Positions 44,763-54,708 of a DNA stretch of 64,000 nt are shown here, piece by piece. The notes under the pieces are model-generated. The model did not search any database. It saw nothing but the letters and a program-made list of their open reading frames with translations, and was not told the DNA's origin. Origin of the DNA: Roseovarius albus (GTDB lineage Bacteria > Pseudomonadota > Alphaproteobacteria > Rhodobacterales > Rhodobacteraceae). Both the position numbers and the translations under genes were made by a program. Position 1 is the first letter of the stretch, and each line of letters opens with the position of its first letter. Location: contig NZ_FWFX01000002.1 in the NCBI RefSeq assembly GCF_900172335.1, positions 186,001-250,000 of the forward strand, read 5' to 3'.

Positions 44763-46838
44763 TTACCCGGCGATCAGGCCCATTTGTTCGAGCTTCAGAA
44801 TGACCTGATGGGCGCAGTTGTCGACTTCGACGTTTTCTGTCTCGACGCTGAGTTCTGGATTTTCGGGCACATCGTAAGGATCAGAGATGCCGGTGAACTC
44901 TTTGATCTTGCCTTCGCGGGCCAGTTTATAAAGGCCCTTGCGGTCGCGACGCTCGCATTCCTCGATGGTGGTGGCGACGTGAACTTCGACAAAGGCGCCG
45001 AATTCTTCGACGTCCTCACGTACCGCGCGGCGGGTTGTGGCATAGGGAGCGATGGGTGCGCAGATGGCGATGCCGCCGTTTTTGGTGATCTCGGACGCAA
45101 CATAGCCGATGCGGCGAATGTTAAGGTCGCGGTGCTCTTTCGAGAAACCCAGCTCGGATGAGAGGTTTTTACGCACGATGTCACCATCGAGCAGTGTCAC
45201 CGGGCGGCCACCCATTTCCATCAGCTTGACCATCAAAGCGTTGGCGATGGTCGATTTGCCCGAACCGGAGAAGCCGGTGAAGAAGACCGTGAAGCCCTGT
45301 TTGGACCGCGCAGGTTTGGTGCGGCGCAGTTCTTTGACAACTTCGGGGAAGCTGAACCATTCAGGGATTTCCAGACCCTCAGAGAGACGGCGGCGCAGTT
45401 CGGTACCCGAGATGTTGAGGATGGTGACGTCGTCCTTGTCTTTGATTTCGTCCATCGGCTCGTATTGGGCGCGTTCCTGAACCCAGACCATGTGTTTGAA
45501 GTCGAGCATTTCGATGCCGATTTCTTCCTCATACTGGCGGAACAGATCCTGCGCGTCGTAAGGGCCGTAAAAATCTTCGCCGGCAGAGTTTTTGCCGGGG
45601 CCTGCGTGGTCGCGACCGACGATGAAGTGGGTGCAGCCGTGGTTTTTGCGGATCAGGCCGTGCCAAACCGCCTCGCGCGGGCCAGCCATGCGCATGGCAA
45701 GGTTCAGTAGGCTCATGGTGGTGGTGGAGGAAGGGTATTGATCCAGCACCGCTTCGTAGCAGCGCACGCGGGTGAAGTGATCAACGTCGCCCGGTTTGGT
45801 CATGCCGACTACCGGGTGGATCAGCAGGTTGGCTTGGGCTTCTTTCGCGGCGCGGAAGGTCAGTTCCTGGTGGGCGCGGTGCAGCGGGTTGCGGGTCTGG
45901 AAGGCGACAACCTTGCGCCAGCCCAGCTTGCGGAAGTAAGCGCGCAGCTCGTTTGGCGTGTCGCGACGGGCGCGGAAGTCATAGTGAACGGGTTGCTGAA
46001 TGCCGACGATTGGACCGCCGAGATAGATTTTACCAGCGGTGTTGTGCAGGTAATTGACGGCTGGGTGGGCGTCGTCATCTGCGCCAAAGACCTTTTCAGC
46101 CTCATGGGCCTTGTTGGGCTCCCAGCGATCCGTGACAGTCATGGTAGCCAGAATGACGCCTTCTTGGTCACGCAGGGCGATGTCCTGACCCAGTTCGAGA
46201 CCTTGTGCGAAATCCTCGGACACATCCAGCGTGATTGGCATTGGCCAAAGCGCACCGTCGGCCAGACGCATGTTGTCGACAACACTGTTATAATCTTCTT
46301 CGGACAGGAAGCCTTTGAGCGGGTTGAAGCCGCCGTTCATCAGCAGCTCCAGATCGCAGATCTGGCGCGGGGTCAGGTCGTGGCTGGTCAGGTCAGCCGC
46401 TTCGACTTTCAGCTTTTGCGCAGAGTCGTAAGAGACATAGAGCTCGGGGATGGGGGCAAGGTTGTTTTGCACGAGTTTGGTCCTGTGTTTAAAGGGCTCA
46501 AGGCCGCTGGTGGTACCGGTTAATTCCGCATGAAGCGCATCGTATTCGGCAAATTTCCGGGTGAGAAACTGATCGGTGAGGCGAAGTTTTTCCGCCGCGC
46601 CGCGTGATGTCAGGGTGTAGGTATAGCGCTGACGTTTGTCAGTGCCTGCGCGGTCGCTGATGGAGACCAACTTGGACTCGGTCGCTGCACGTAAAAGCGC
46701 GTTGAGGCGGCCAAGAGAAATACCAAGGGCCGATGCTGTCGCGCGCTGCGAAGCGTCCGGCGCCAGTTCCAACTGGCGCAGAAGGCGGAAGAGTTGATCT
46801 TCTTCCTGCAAAAGCGATTTTTCGGGCGCGGTGACCAT
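44763..46838 (-). CDS. sat: MarR-like regulator fused to sulfate adenylyltransferase and adenylylsulfate kinase
   Basis: This 691-residue protein has three parts. Residues 1-110 are a winged-helix domain like the MarR-type EPS-associated regulators (LFRLLRQLELAPDASQRATA, ALGISLGRLNALLRA, DKRQRYTYTLTSRGAAEK). Residues of about 120-490 are ATP sulfurylase, with QTRNPLHRAHQEL and GRDHAGPG. Residues 515-691 are APS kinase, with GFSGSGKST at 522-530 and DGDIVRKNL. Sulfate would be activated to APS and PAPS by one chain. The reading frame is continuous across the joins, so the fusion is genuine. A DNA-binding or protein-interaction role of the N-terminus is inference. Confidence 0.93.
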   Translation of the reverse strand: MVTAPEKSLLQEEDQLFRLLRQLELAPDASQRATASALGISLGRLNALLRAATESKLVSISDRAGTDKRQRYTYTLTSRGAAEKLRLTDQFLTRKFAEYDALHAELTGTTSGLEPFKHRTKLVQNNLAPIPELYVSYDSAQKLKVEAADLTSHDLTPRQICDLELLMNGGFNPLKGFLSEEDYNSVVDNMRLADGALWPMPITLDVSEDFAQGLELGQDIALRDQEGVILATMTVTDRWEPNKAHEAEKVFGADDDAHPAVNYLHNTAGKIYLGGPIVGIQQPVHYDFRARRDTPNELRAYFRKLGWRKVVAFQTRNPLHRAHQELTFRAAKEAQANLLIHPVVGMTKPGDVDHFTRVRCYEAVLDQYPSSTTTMSLLNLAMRMAGPREAVWHGLIRKNHGCTHFIVGRDHAGPGKNSAGEDFYGPYDAQDLFRQYEEEIGIEMLDFKHMVWVQERAQYEPMDEIKDKDDVTILNISGTELRRRLSEGLEIPEWFSFPEVVKELRRTKPARSKQGFTVFFTGFSGSGKSTIANALMVKLMEMGGRPVTLLDGDIVRKNLSSELGFSKEHRDLNIRRIGYVASEITKNGGIAICAPIAPYATTRRAVREDVEEFGAFVEVHVATTIEECERRDRKGLYKLAREGKIKEFTGISDPYDVPENPELSVETENVEVDNCAHQVILKLEQMGLIAG

Positions 46839-46895
46839 GGTAGCGACTCAATGTGTGTTCATGGGTGAACGCATTGCATGAATTTGCACGGAAGG

Positions 46896-46935
46896 CAAAG
46901 AAAAAACACGCCGAGAGGTCAGTCTTGGCGTGTTT
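46896..46935 (-). terminator. trxB terminator
   Basis: AAACACGCC (46904-46912) pairs with GGCGTGTTT (46927-46935). On the minus strand the stem is followed by TTTCTTT. It separates the trxB stop from the sat-cysC start. Confidence 0.8.
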
Positions 46936-46980
46936 CAATTGAATTGTAATGTGATGCTGCTTCTAAAAGCGGCGTTTGGT

Positions 46981-47922
46981 TTAGTCTTGTTCTGCGAGGA
47001 ACCGCTCGGCATCCAGCGCAGCCATGCAGCCCATGCCTGCCGATGTCACAGCCTGGCGGTAGGTGTGGTCGGTCAGGTCACCGGCCGCAAACAGGCCCGG
47101 GACAGATGTGCGGGTGCTGCCGGCTTCGACCTTGACGTAGTCGCCGTGGTGCATCTCGACCTTGCCTTTTACCAACTCGCTGGCGGGGGCGTGGCCGATG
47201 GCAATGAAGACGCCCTTGCAGGGGATTTCCGAAATTTCGCCGGTTTGGTTGTTGCGTACTCGCACGCCGGTGACGCCTTTGGGCATGTCGTCGCCCAGCA
47301 CTTCCTCAAGCTCGTGGAACCACAGCGGTTCTATCTTGGGGTGTTTGAGTAAGCGGTCCTCAAGAATTTTTTCTGAACGTAGCTCGTCACGGCGGTGGAT
47401 CAGTGTCACCTTGCTGGCGAAGTTGGTCAGGAACAGTGCTTCCTCGACCGCCGTATTGCCGCCGCCGATGACAACGATTTCGTCACCGCGATAGAAGAAC
47501 CCGTCACAGGTGGCACAGGCCGAGACACCGAAGCCTTTGAAGGCTTCCTCGGACGGCAGGCCCAGCCATTTGGCACGAGCACCAGTGCAGAGGATCACCG
47601 CATCGGCGGTGTACACTGTTCCGCTGTCGCCCTTGGCCACAAACGGGCGGCTTTCTGTATCGAGCTCGGTGATGATGTCGCCGATGATTTCGCAACCCAT
47701 CGCCTTGGCGTGGGCTTCCATGCGGACCATCAGGTCGGGGCCCTGCACTTCGGTATCGCCGGGCCAGTTTTCAACCTCGGTTGTGGTGGTCAATTGCCCG
47801 CCGGGTTCGATCCCTTGCACCAGGATCGGCTCCAGCATTGCACGGCTGGCGTAGACGCCAGCGGTATAGCCAGCGGGGCCGGAGCCGATGATCAGGGTTC
47901 TGGTGTGGCGGGTTTCGGACAT
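46981..47922 (-). CDS. trxB: Thioredoxin-disulfide reductase
   Basis: TrxB (313 residues) passes electrons from NADPH through FAD to thioredoxin. [18 protein letters not shown] binds [15 protein letters not shown] carries the redox Cys pair, [13 protein letters not shown] binds NADPH, and [21 protein letters not shown] is the C-terminal FAD block. The ATG at 47922 follows GAGG by 6 nt; the longer frame to 48015 is unlike the family. A terminator separates it from sat-cysC, so the two are probably transcribed apart. Confidence 0.97.
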   Translation of the reverse strand: MSETRHTRTLIIGSGPAGYTAGVYASRAMLEPILVQGIEPGGQLTTTTEVENWPGDTEVQGPDLMVRMEAHAKAMGCEIIGDIITELDTESRPFVAKGDSGTVYTADAVILCTGARAKWLGLPSEEAFKGFGVSACATCDGFFYRGDEIVVIGGGNTAVEEALFLTNFASKVTLIHRRDELRSEKILEDRLLKHPKIEPLWFHELEEVLGDDMPKGVTGVRVRNNQTGEISEIPCKGVFIAIGHAPASELVKGKVEMHHGDYVKVEAGSTRTSVPGLFAAGDLTDHTYRQAVTSAGMGCMAALDAERFLAEQD

Positions 47923-48116
47923 GGGGGCCTCGTTCTGGCAGGACGGAAGTAAAAAGTTGATCTGATATAGCCATGGATGGCCAGGCTTGAAACCCCTTGG
48001 GTACGGGTTTTCCAATGTTCCATTGGATCGGGAATGCTGTGGCAGAATTTGCCTGCGAAATGGGACGTTGTGCCGGGATTCATGTTATGATTGTCTGCAG
48101 GCAAAGGAGAGCGAAG

Positions 48117-48650
48117 ATGCGCATTTTGAAAAAGCTGTTTTTTGGACTTTTACTTCTGGTCGTGGCGTTCGTGATTATCGGAATGCTGTTGCCGCGTGAA
48201 GTTGCGGTTGAGCGCAGCATCGTGATTGAGGCACCTGCGTCAGAGATTTACCCGCATGTCAGTAATTTGCAAGCGACAACCGCGTGGTCGCCTTGGCTGG
48301 GGCAGGATCCGGAGACCAAACTGACCTTTAATGAGGTCGAAGCTGGTGTTGGCGCAGTGATGGAATGGGCGTCGGATAACCCGAATGTGGGCCGCGGACA
48401 TATGGAGATTGTCGAAGCAGTCGAGAACCAGTCCGTCGCTGTGGCGCTGGATTTCGGAGACATGGGCACGGCCGATGCCAGTTGGACGTTTGAAGAGGCT
48501 GACGGTCAGACCACCGCGACATGGGGCATGGTGGCCGATATGGGGGCCGGGCCGATTGGCCGATGGATGGGGTTGAAGATGGACGATTGGGTTGGTGCTG
48601 ATTACGAGCGCGGATTGCAAAACCTGAAGACACTGGTTGAGGGCGGATAA
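48117..48650 (+). CDS. SRPBCC-family protein with N-terminal membrane helix
   Basis: This 177-residue protein has a hydrophobic anchor (LKKLFFGLLLLVVAFVIIGML). It is followed by an SRPBCC/polyketide-cyclase-like fold: ERSIVIEAPASEIYPHVSNLQATTAWSPW (by pattern) and a C-terminal helix DDWVGADYERGLQNLKTLVE. These START-like proteins bind hydrophobic ligands; the ligand here is unknown. AAGGAG lies about 8 nt before the ATG at 48117. It diverges from trxB and is followed after 7 bp by the YjbQ-like gene. Confidence 0.85.
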   Translation: MRILKKLFFGLLLLVVAFVIIGMLLPREVAVERSIVIEAPASEIYPHVSNLQATTAWSPWLGQDPETKLTFNEVEAGVGAVMEWASDNPNVGRGHMEIVEAVENQSVAVALDFGDMGTADASWTFEEADGQTTATWGMVADMGAGPIGRWMGLKMDDWVGADYERGLQNLKTLVEGG

Positions 48651-48657
48651 ATCAGGG

Positions 48658-49083
48658 ATGCCGCAAACGGTTTTTGAGATTTCCACACGCGGGCAGGGAC
48701 TCTACGAGTTTACAGGTCTGGTCAAAGAGTGGGTTGCGGAACGTCAAGTGGACGAGGGGCTGTTGACGTTGTTTATCAGGCATACTTCGGCCAGCTTGCT
48801 TATTCAGGAAAACGCTGACCCTGAAGTGCAGACCGATCTGCGCAATTACTTTCACCGTTTGGTGCCACCGACCACCGATCCGTCGATGTCGTATTTGACC
48901 CATACCTATGAAGGGCCGGACGACATGCCTGCACATATCAAGGCGGCGATGATGCCGGTGAGCCTGCAGATCCCGGTGAGTGGAAGGCGGATGGTGCTGG
49001 GGACGTGGCAAGGGGTCTACGTGTTTGAACATCGCGATGCCCCGCATCGGCGGCAGGTTGTGGCGCATATGGCAGGGAGGTGA
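48658..49083 (+). CDS. YjbQ/UPF0047 family protein (secondary thiamine-phosphate synthase-like)
   Basis: This 141-residue protein matches the YjbQ family: LTLFIRHTSASLLIQENADPEVQTDL (by pattern), then HTYEGPDDMPAHIKAAMMP and QGVYVFEHRD. Some members show weak thiamine-phosphate synthase activity, but the true role is unclear. ATG at 48658 is the family start. Its TGA lies 2 bases before the ATG of the following M20-type gene, whose GGGAGG ribosome site lies within this gene's end. Confidence 0.9.
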   Translation: MPQTVFEISTRGQGLYEFTGLVKEWVAERQVDEGLLTLFIRHTSASLLIQENADPEVQTDLRNYFHRLVPPTTDPSMSYLTHTYEGPDDMPAHIKAAMMPVSLQIPVSGRRMVLGTWQGVYVFEHRDAPHRRQVVAHMAGR

Positions 49084-49085
49084 GC

Positions 49086-50618
49086 ATGTTTGAAACCGCA
49101 GATGACTGGGTGGCGGCGCATCAGCAGGATTTATCTGATTGGTGTGCGACGATTTTTGATTATGCCGAGCCCGCTTGGCGCGAATATCGCTCGGCTGCGT
49201 GGTATGTGAAATGCTTGCGGGAAGAAGGCTTTTCCGTCGAGGAAGGCTCAGGCGGGATGCCGACGGCCTTTTGTGCCGAATGGTCGAATGGCGATGGTCC
49301 CAAGGTGGGGATGTATGCCGAATATGATGCAGTGCCGGGCAATTGTCAGGCCGCGCGCCCAGAACGCGCGCCGCGCGACGGGCTGGGCTATTTGGCGGCC
49401 GGGCACACCGATCCGCATTCGGGGTTGGGTATTGGGGCCTTGGGTGGGCTGTTGGCCACTAAGGCCGCGATGGAGAAGCATGGTATTCAGGGGGGGCTGC
49501 GGTTCACAGGGGAGCCTGCAGAGAAGGTGCGTGGCTCTAAACCAATCCATGCCGCCTTGGGGTACTATGACGGGTTGGCGGCGATGCTGTCATTTCATCC
49601 GTTTTATATGCTGCCGCTGTGCAACACGGTGCGTTGGAATACCCAATGCGGCGCGGCCTATTCGATGATTTACAGGTTTCGGTGTGAGACGCCAGAAACA
49701 TGGGGTGCGCAGGATGGCACGCCGATCCCTCAAAGTCATTCTGATGTGCGGGCTCCGGGCGCCAATGACGCCTTGATGCTGATGTATCAGACGGTGCGGA
49801 ACCTGCGCGATAGTATGCTGCCACATCGCGGTGGCTGGTCGGTGTCCGAAGCGATTTTGGGCATGGGGCAGGCGACGGCGGACAACTTGCCAGCCGTGCA
49901 GGCGGATATCCAATACATGATCCGGGTGCCGGATCTGGCGATGGCAGAACGGATCAGCGGGGAGCTGGACCGCATTTCCAACTCGGTCGCGGATATGACA
50001 GGCTGCGTGGTAGAAAAACATTGGGTCTGCAAATCGCGCCCCGGTTTGACCAATCATGCGATGGCCTCAGTCGTATGGGACAGCTTGCAAACTGTCGGTG
50101 CACCGGAATGGGACGCAGCAGCGCTGGATCTGGCGCGTCAAGTGCAGTTGGCATGCGGGAAAGAGGGGGCTGAGAACCCGTTGATAGACGCCTGCACGCA
50201 GATGATTTCGCCGCAGGAAGCGGAGCAGAAGTTGCGGCAATCACTGCCGCCTGAGCAGCGTAATTCCACTTCGGATGATTATACCGACATGAGCTGGCAT
50301 GCACCGACGGCGCGCTTTTATATCGCACGGCCTGCGTTGCGTGATGGGCCATATCCGGCCTGGGCAATGAATGCGCTGGGTGGCATCCCGCAATTGATTG
50401 ATCCGATGGTGACGACGGCGGCGCGAGTCTTGGCACATTCGGCCTTGCGGGTGTTGACGGATAAGGATGTTAGAGAAGCGGCTTGGGAGGAGTTTGAAGC
50501 ACGCAGAAGCGGCGATAATTTCATTGCGCCTCTGTGCGATTATGAGCCTCCGCTCGACTTTGCCTGGCCTGAGTATGTGGAGACAAAACGCGGTCGTCAC
50601 TGGCATTTGCCAGGGTAA
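49086..50618 (+). CDS. M20-type amidohydrolase (AbgB-like)
   Basis: This 510-residue protein resembles the AbgB-like branch of M20 metallopeptidases: EPAWREYRSAAWYVKCLREEGF at the start, GPKVGMYAEYDAVPGN, AAGHTDPHSGLGIGALG in the metal region, FTGEPAEKVRGSKP, and a C-terminal TDYTDMSW-like segment (DDYTDMSWHAPTARFY). It would hydrolyse an amide bond of a small N-acyl amino acid; the substrate is unknown. ATG at 49086 follows GGGAGG by 5 nt; GTG at 49080 is the alternative. It forms a tight unit with the SRPBCC and YjbQ genes. Confidence 0.82.
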   Translation: MFETADDWVAAHQQDLSDWCATIFDYAEPAWREYRSAAWYVKCLREEGFSVEEGSGGMPTAFCAEWSNGDGPKVGMYAEYDAVPGNCQAARPERAPRDGLGYLAAGHTDPHSGLGIGALGGLLATKAAMEKHGIQGGLRFTGEPAEKVRGSKPIHAALGYYDGLAAMLSFHPFYMLPLCNTVRWNTQCGAAYSMIYRFRCETPETWGAQDGTPIPQSHSDVRAPGANDALMLMYQTVRNLRDSMLPHRGGWSVSEAILGMGQATADNLPAVQADIQYMIRVPDLAMAERISGELDRISNSVADMTGCVVEKHWVCKSRPGLTNHAMASVVWDSLQTVGAPEWDAAALDLARQVQLACGKEGAENPLIDACTQMISPQEAEQKLRQSLPPEQRNSTSDDYTDMSWHAPTARFYIARPALRDGPYPAWAMNALGGIPQLIDPMVTTAARVLAHSALRVLTDKDVREAAWEEFEARRSGDNFIAPLCDYEPPLDFAWPEYVETKRGRHWHLPG

Positions 50619-50754
50619 TTTGTCCAATTACCGTCTGGATGTAGCGGTGTAATTTCCCCTCTACCCAAAACCTTGCGGCTCCCCTATAGTGGCTGTGGAT
50701 AAGTGGGCTTAAGCCCCATTGGGATGCAGGTAGATTAGAAAAGGGGATTGGCTG

Positions 50755-51234
50755 ATGCGCTGCCCGTTTTGCGGAAATATTGATACACAAGTGAAAGATT
50801 CACGCCCGGCAGAGGATCACGTTTCGATCCGGCGGCGGCGGTTCTGCCCAGCCTGTGGCGGACGGTTCACCACCTATGAGCGGGTGCAGTTGCGTGATCT
50901 GGTGGTGGTGAAATCTAACGGACGCCGCGAAGATTTTGACCGCGACAAGTTGGAACGCTCAATCCGCATCGCCCTTCAAAAACGACCCGTTGAGCCAGAG
51001 CGGATTGACCAGATGATTTCGGGCATCGTGCGCCGGTTGGAAAGCCTAGGCGAGACAGATATTCAATCGAAAAACGTCGGCGAGATCGTAATGGAAAGCC
51101 TTGCCCGTATTGATACCGTGGCCTACGTGCGCTTTGCGAGCGTCTACAAGAATTTCCAGGCGGCGGATGACTTTGACAAGTTCGTTAGCGAATTACGCCC
51201 GGATTCCGTCACAGACAATTCCGAAGAAGAGTGA
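50755..51234 (+). CDS. nrdR: Transcriptional repressor NrdR
   Basis: NrdR (159 residues) represses ribonucleotide reductase genes in response to nucleotides. The zinc ribbon has Cys3, Cys6, Cys31 and Cys34 ([29 protein letters not shown]), and the ATP-cone domain starts at [21 protein letters not shown] lies 9 nt before the ATG. It is followed by ribD with a 4-bp GTGA overlap, a common nrdR-ribD pairing in alphaproteobacteria. Confidence 0.97.
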   Translation: MRCPFCGNIDTQVKDSRPAEDHVSIRRRRFCPACGGRFTTYERVQLRDLVVVKSNGRREDFDRDKLERSIRIALQKRPVEPERIDQMISGIVRRLESLGETDIQSKNVGEIVMESLARIDTVAYVRFASVYKNFQAADDFDKFVSELRPDSVTDNSEEE

Positions 51235-52325
51235 CCCAGAACGACCAACGCTATATGGCGCTCGCCCTGTCTTTGGGGCGGCGCGGGCAGGGCAATTGCT
51301 GGCCTAATCCGGCAGTTGGCTGTGTGCTTGTGCGCGAGGGCCGGATTGTTGGGCGCGGATGGACCCAGCCAGGTGGGCGACCGCATGCGGAGCGTGTGGC
51401 ATTGGATCAGGCGGGCGAAGCGGCGCGTGGTGCGACGGCCTATGTTACGCTGGAACCCTGCGCGCATCACGGGCAGACACCGCCCTGCGCCGAAGGGCTG
51501 ATCAACGCTGGTGTGGCTCGGGTTGTCGTTGCGATTGAAGATACTGATCCACGAGTGGCGGGGCTGGGCTTTACCATGCTACGCACGGCCGGGATCGAGG
51601 TTGAAGTCGGCGTACTGGGCGATGAGGCGAGTCGCGATCTAGCGGGTTTCCTGCGCCGTGCGGAAACCGGGCGGCCTTGGGTGACGCTAAAGCTGGCCAG
51701 TTCCTTTGATGGGCGGATCGCCACAGCAAGCGGTCACAGCCAATGGATCACAGGCCCCGAGGCACGGCGCATGGTGCATGCGATGCGGGCTAGCCATGAT
51801 GCGGTAATGGTGGGCGGCGGCACAGCGCGCGCCGATGATCCCTCGCTGACTGTTCGCGATATGGGAGTGACACATCAGCCGGTTCGGGTGGTGATGTCGC
51901 GCAGGTTGGACTTGCCGATGATGTCACAACTGGCGCGCACTGCGAAGGAGGTGCCGCTTTGGCTGTGTCATGGAGCAGATGCGGACGTCGCGCTGATCGA
52001 GGCTTGGGAAGGCATCGGTGCCAAGTTGTTGCCCTGTGCCACCCAGGGCCCGCAGCTGGATATGAGCGCGGTCTTGCAAACGCTGAGTGCCGAAGGATTG
52101 ACACGGGTGTTTTGTGAGGGTGGCGGCGGAGTGGCCGCGTCCTTACTGGCGGCGGATTTGGTTGATGAACTGGTCGGTTTTACGGCGGGATTGTCTATCG
52201 GGGCCGAAGGGCTACCTGCCATCGGGGCGCAAGGACTGTCGCGGCTGGAAGAAACCAACCGGTTTAAGCTGATCGAAGCCCGCCCGATTGGCGGTGACGT
52301 CTTGCACCGCTGGGAACGTCGCTGA
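51231..52325 (+). CDS. ribD: Bifunctional diaminohydroxyphosphoribosylaminopyrimidine deaminase / reductase
   Basis: RibD (364 residues) performs the second and third steps of riboflavin synthesis. The N-terminal deaminase has His52 and Glu54 (PHAERVA) with Cys77 and Cys86 ([12 protein letters not shown]) for zinc. The C-terminal reductase begins at [14 protein letters not shown] and has [17 protein letters not shown]. The start is a GTG overlapping the nrdR stop (GTGA). It is convergent with metG, 12 bp between stops. Other rib genes lie outside the window. Confidence 0.96.
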   Translation: MTQNDQRYMALALSLGRRGQGNCWPNPAVGCVLVREGRIVGRGWTQPGGRPHAERVALDQAGEAARGATAYVTLEPCAHHGQTPPCAEGLINAGVARVVVAIEDTDPRVAGLGFTMLRTAGIEVEVGVLGDEASRDLAGFLRRAETGRPWVTLKLASSFDGRIATASGHSQWITGPEARRMVHAMRASHDAVMVGGGTARADDPSLTVRDMGVTHQPVRVVMSRRLDLPMMSQLARTAKEVPLWLCHGADADVALIEAWEGIGAKLLPCATQGPQLDMSAVLQTLSAEGLTRVFCEGGGGVAASLLAADLVDELVGFTAGLSIGAEGLPAIGAQGLSRLEETNRFKLIEARPIGGDVLHRWERR

Positions 52326-52337
52326 GCGCGACGGCTC

Positions 52338-54104
52338 TTAGTCTCGGGTGCCCGAGAAACGGGCTTGCCATTCTTCGCGTTGATCGTCGGTGATCTTGGC
52401 AAAAAGCACATCCGGGACGGTGAAGGCATGACCGGCGTTCAGGCTGTTGAGTGCGGCGGCAACGTCTTCAGGCCAGGTGGTGTCATCGCTGTTCATTGCT
52501 TTCAGCATTGTAGCGCTGGCGTCGGGAATGAAAGGGGCTGAGAGCACCGCGTAGAGATGGATGAGGTTCAGAGCCAGACGGATCTGTGCGGCGGCTGTTT
52601 CAGGATCTTCCTTGAAGGTCGACCAAGGCGCGGCCTCTTGCAGGTATTCATTGCCTGCGACCCAGATGGCCCGTAAATCTTGTGATGAACGTCTAACGAA
52701 CTTTCTATCCATCATTTTTTGATAGCTCTCGATCCCTACAGTAAGGTCTTCGATAAGCTGCAATTCTTTAGCTCCGTATTCACCACCTGCGGGCACTACT
52801 TCGCCAAACTTTGACCGGCAGAATTTGGTGACGCGGCTGACAAAGTTGCCCAGCACGTCGGCCAGATCCTTGTTCACGCTGGCCTGGAAATTCTCCCAGG
52901 TGAATTCACTGTCCGAGCTTTCAGGCGCATGTGACAGCAGCCACCAGCGCCAGTAGTCGGACGGAAGGATTTCAAGCGCCTGATCCATGAACACGCCGCG
53001 CCCGCGCGAGGTGGAAAATTGCCCGCCGTCATAGTTCAGGTAGTTGAAGGATTTGATGTAATCCACCAGCTTCCACGGCTCGCCTGACCCCAGAATGGTG
53101 CAGGGGAAGCTGAGCGTGTGGAAGGGGACGTTATCCTTGCCCATAAATTGCGTATAGGTCACGTCATCCGCGCCTTTGTCGGTGCGCCACCAGCTCTCCC
53201 AGTCGGAGCCTTTGCCCGCGTCTTCCCATTCCTGCGCGCAGGCGATGTATTCGATCGGCGCATCGAACCAGACGTAGAAGACTTTGCCTTCCATACCGGG
53301 CCAGTCCTGATCGCCCTTTTTGACGGGCACACCCCAGTCCAGATCGCGGGTGATGCCGCGGTCTTGCAACCCGTCACCATCCGTCAGCCATTTCAGTGCA
53401 ATAGAGGTAGTCAGAGTCGGCCAGTAGTTTTGGTCTTCGGGTTCGACTTTTTCCCCTTCAACTGTAAGCGTGGTCGGCTTCATCTTAGATTGAATCCAGT
53501 GCCGCAGTTCACCTCTCATTGCAGACTGGCGCAAGTAAAGGTGCTTGGTGTCACGCATCTCCAGATCGGTAGAGCCGGACACAGTGGAGCGTGGATTGAT
53601 CAGGTCGACCGGGTCCAGCTGCTTGGTGCAGTTGTCGCATTGGTCGCCACGTGCGCTGTCAAAGCCGCAGTTGGGGCAGGTGCCCTCGATATAACGGTCA
53701 GGCAGAAAGCGGCCATCGGCGTGGCTGTACATCTGGGTTTCGTTGACTTCACGAATGAGGCCTGCGTCCTCCAGACGAGCGGCGAAATGCTGGGTCAGCT
53801 TGCGGTTTTGCTCGCTGGAAGACCGACCAAAGTGGTCAAAGCTGAGGCGGAAACCCTCGGCGAGGTCGGATTGAACCTGCCACATCTCGGCGCAATATTC
53901 GGCGACGGGTTTGCCGGCCTTGGCTGCGGCCAGTTCAGCCGGGGTGCCGTGTTCATCCGTGGCGCACAGAAACATCACCTCATGCCCACGCCCGCGCAGA
54001 TACCGGGCGTAAAGGTCGGCTGGCAGCTGGCTGCCGACAAGGTTGCCCAGATGTTTGATCCCGTTGATGTAGGGAATGGCGGAGGTGATGAGATGCCGAG
54101 CCAT
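52338..54104 (-). CDS. metG: Methionyl-tRNA synthetase
   Basis: MetG (588 residues) charges tRNA-Met. The catalytic core has [21 protein letters not shown] (HLGN as the HIGH motif, by pattern), the zinc knuckle [17 protein letters not shown], and [12 protein letters not shown] where KMSKS usually stands, a variant known in this MetRS branch. The anticodon-binding helical domain follows. A stretch of about 130 bp at 52677-52805 is markedly A+T-rich inside an otherwise G+C-rich gene. No C-terminal dimerisation domain is attached. Confidence 0.97.
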   Translation of the reverse strand: MARHLITSAIPYINGIKHLGNLVGSQLPADLYARYLRGRGHEVMFLCATDEHGTPAELAAAKAGKPVAEYCAEMWQVQSDLAEGFRLSFDHFGRSSSEQNRKLTQHFAARLEDAGLIREVNETQMYSHADGRFLPDRYIEGTCPNCGFDSARGDQCDNCTKQLDPVDLINPRSTVSGSTDLEMRDTKHLYLRQSAMRGELRHWIQSKMKPTTLTVEGEKVEPEDQNYWPTLTTSIALKWLTDGDGLQDRGITRDLDWGVPVKKGDQDWPGMEGKVFYVWFDAPIEYIACAQEWEDAGKGSDWESWWRTDKGADDVTYTQFMGKDNVPFHTLSFPCTILGSGEPWKLVDYIKSFNYLNYDGGQFSTSRGRGVFMDQALEILPSDYWRWWLLSHAPESSDSEFTWENFQASVNKDLADVLGNFVSRVTKFCRSKFGEVVPAGGEYGAKELQLIEDLTVGIESYQKMMDRKFVRRSSQDLRAIWVAGNEYLQEAAPWSTFKEDPETAAAQIRLALNLIHLYAVLSAPFIPDASATMLKAMNSDDTTWPEDVAAALNSLNAGHAFTVPDVLFAKITDDQREEWQARFSGTRD

Positions 54105-54251
54105 GGGTTATGCCTTTGAATCTGTTTCAACGCCCCCTTTAGCGTGCTGCGGGCAGCAGGGCCAGAGGGTATCGGGATTTGCTTAGAATGCTGTGTTGTT
54201 AGCTAAGTGAAACGCGCTTAGGGTGACTAAAGATTGTTATAAGAGTGTAAA

Positions 54252-54617
54252 ATGAATTTCATTTGTAAGGACGAAGGCGCGATCATACACTTTGCTGGCG
54301 ACAACAGTTTGATTGATGGGCGGATTGAGCGCATTGATGTACGCGACACCGACCCATCTGTATCAATCCATATTGAAATCTGTATGAGACCGTCTTCCGA
54401 ACATCGGAAGATTGAACTTAGATTTCTTGGCTGTAAGGAATTTGGTTTTTATTGGTCTGACGATTACTACTTTTACAACATTGAGCGAGTGAAGTTTTTC
54501 CAACGAGATGACGGCTTGCTCTACGTTTCATTCGATCCCGTGGATGAAGCCGAAACTGTTTCAGAATACGACCAGAGCTTCATTTCAAGTGCAGAGTTGC
54601 ACGCTTACAGCTTCTAA
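54252..54617 (+). CDS. Hypothetical protein, A+T-rich
   Basis: This 121-residue acidic protein is rich in beta-type segments and aromatic residues (GFYWSDDYYFYNIERVKFF) and has no signal peptide. No family is recognised. Its composition and isolation between metG and the exporter genes suggest acquired DNA. The ATG at 54252 is poorly preceded (AAGAGTGTAAA), so translation strength is uncertain. Confidence 0.55.
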   Translation: MNFICKDEGAIIHFAGDNSLIDGRIERIDVRDTDPSVSIHIEICMRPSSEHRKIELRFLGCKEFGFYWSDDYYFYNIERVKFFQRDDGLLYVSFDPVDEAETVSEYDQSFISSAELHAYSF

Positions 54618-54708
54618 GTGGCGCGAACGGTGATAAAGAAGTCTGCTCTATGTTTGTTAGGCGCTGATAAGCAGGTTTTAAATTTGTGAGACCATCTATG
54701 TAGGTAGG

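Noticed and set aside
49590-50057. Minus-strand frame opposite the M20-type gene
   Set aside because: It is a complement of a gene with clear M20 pattern and a good ribosome site.
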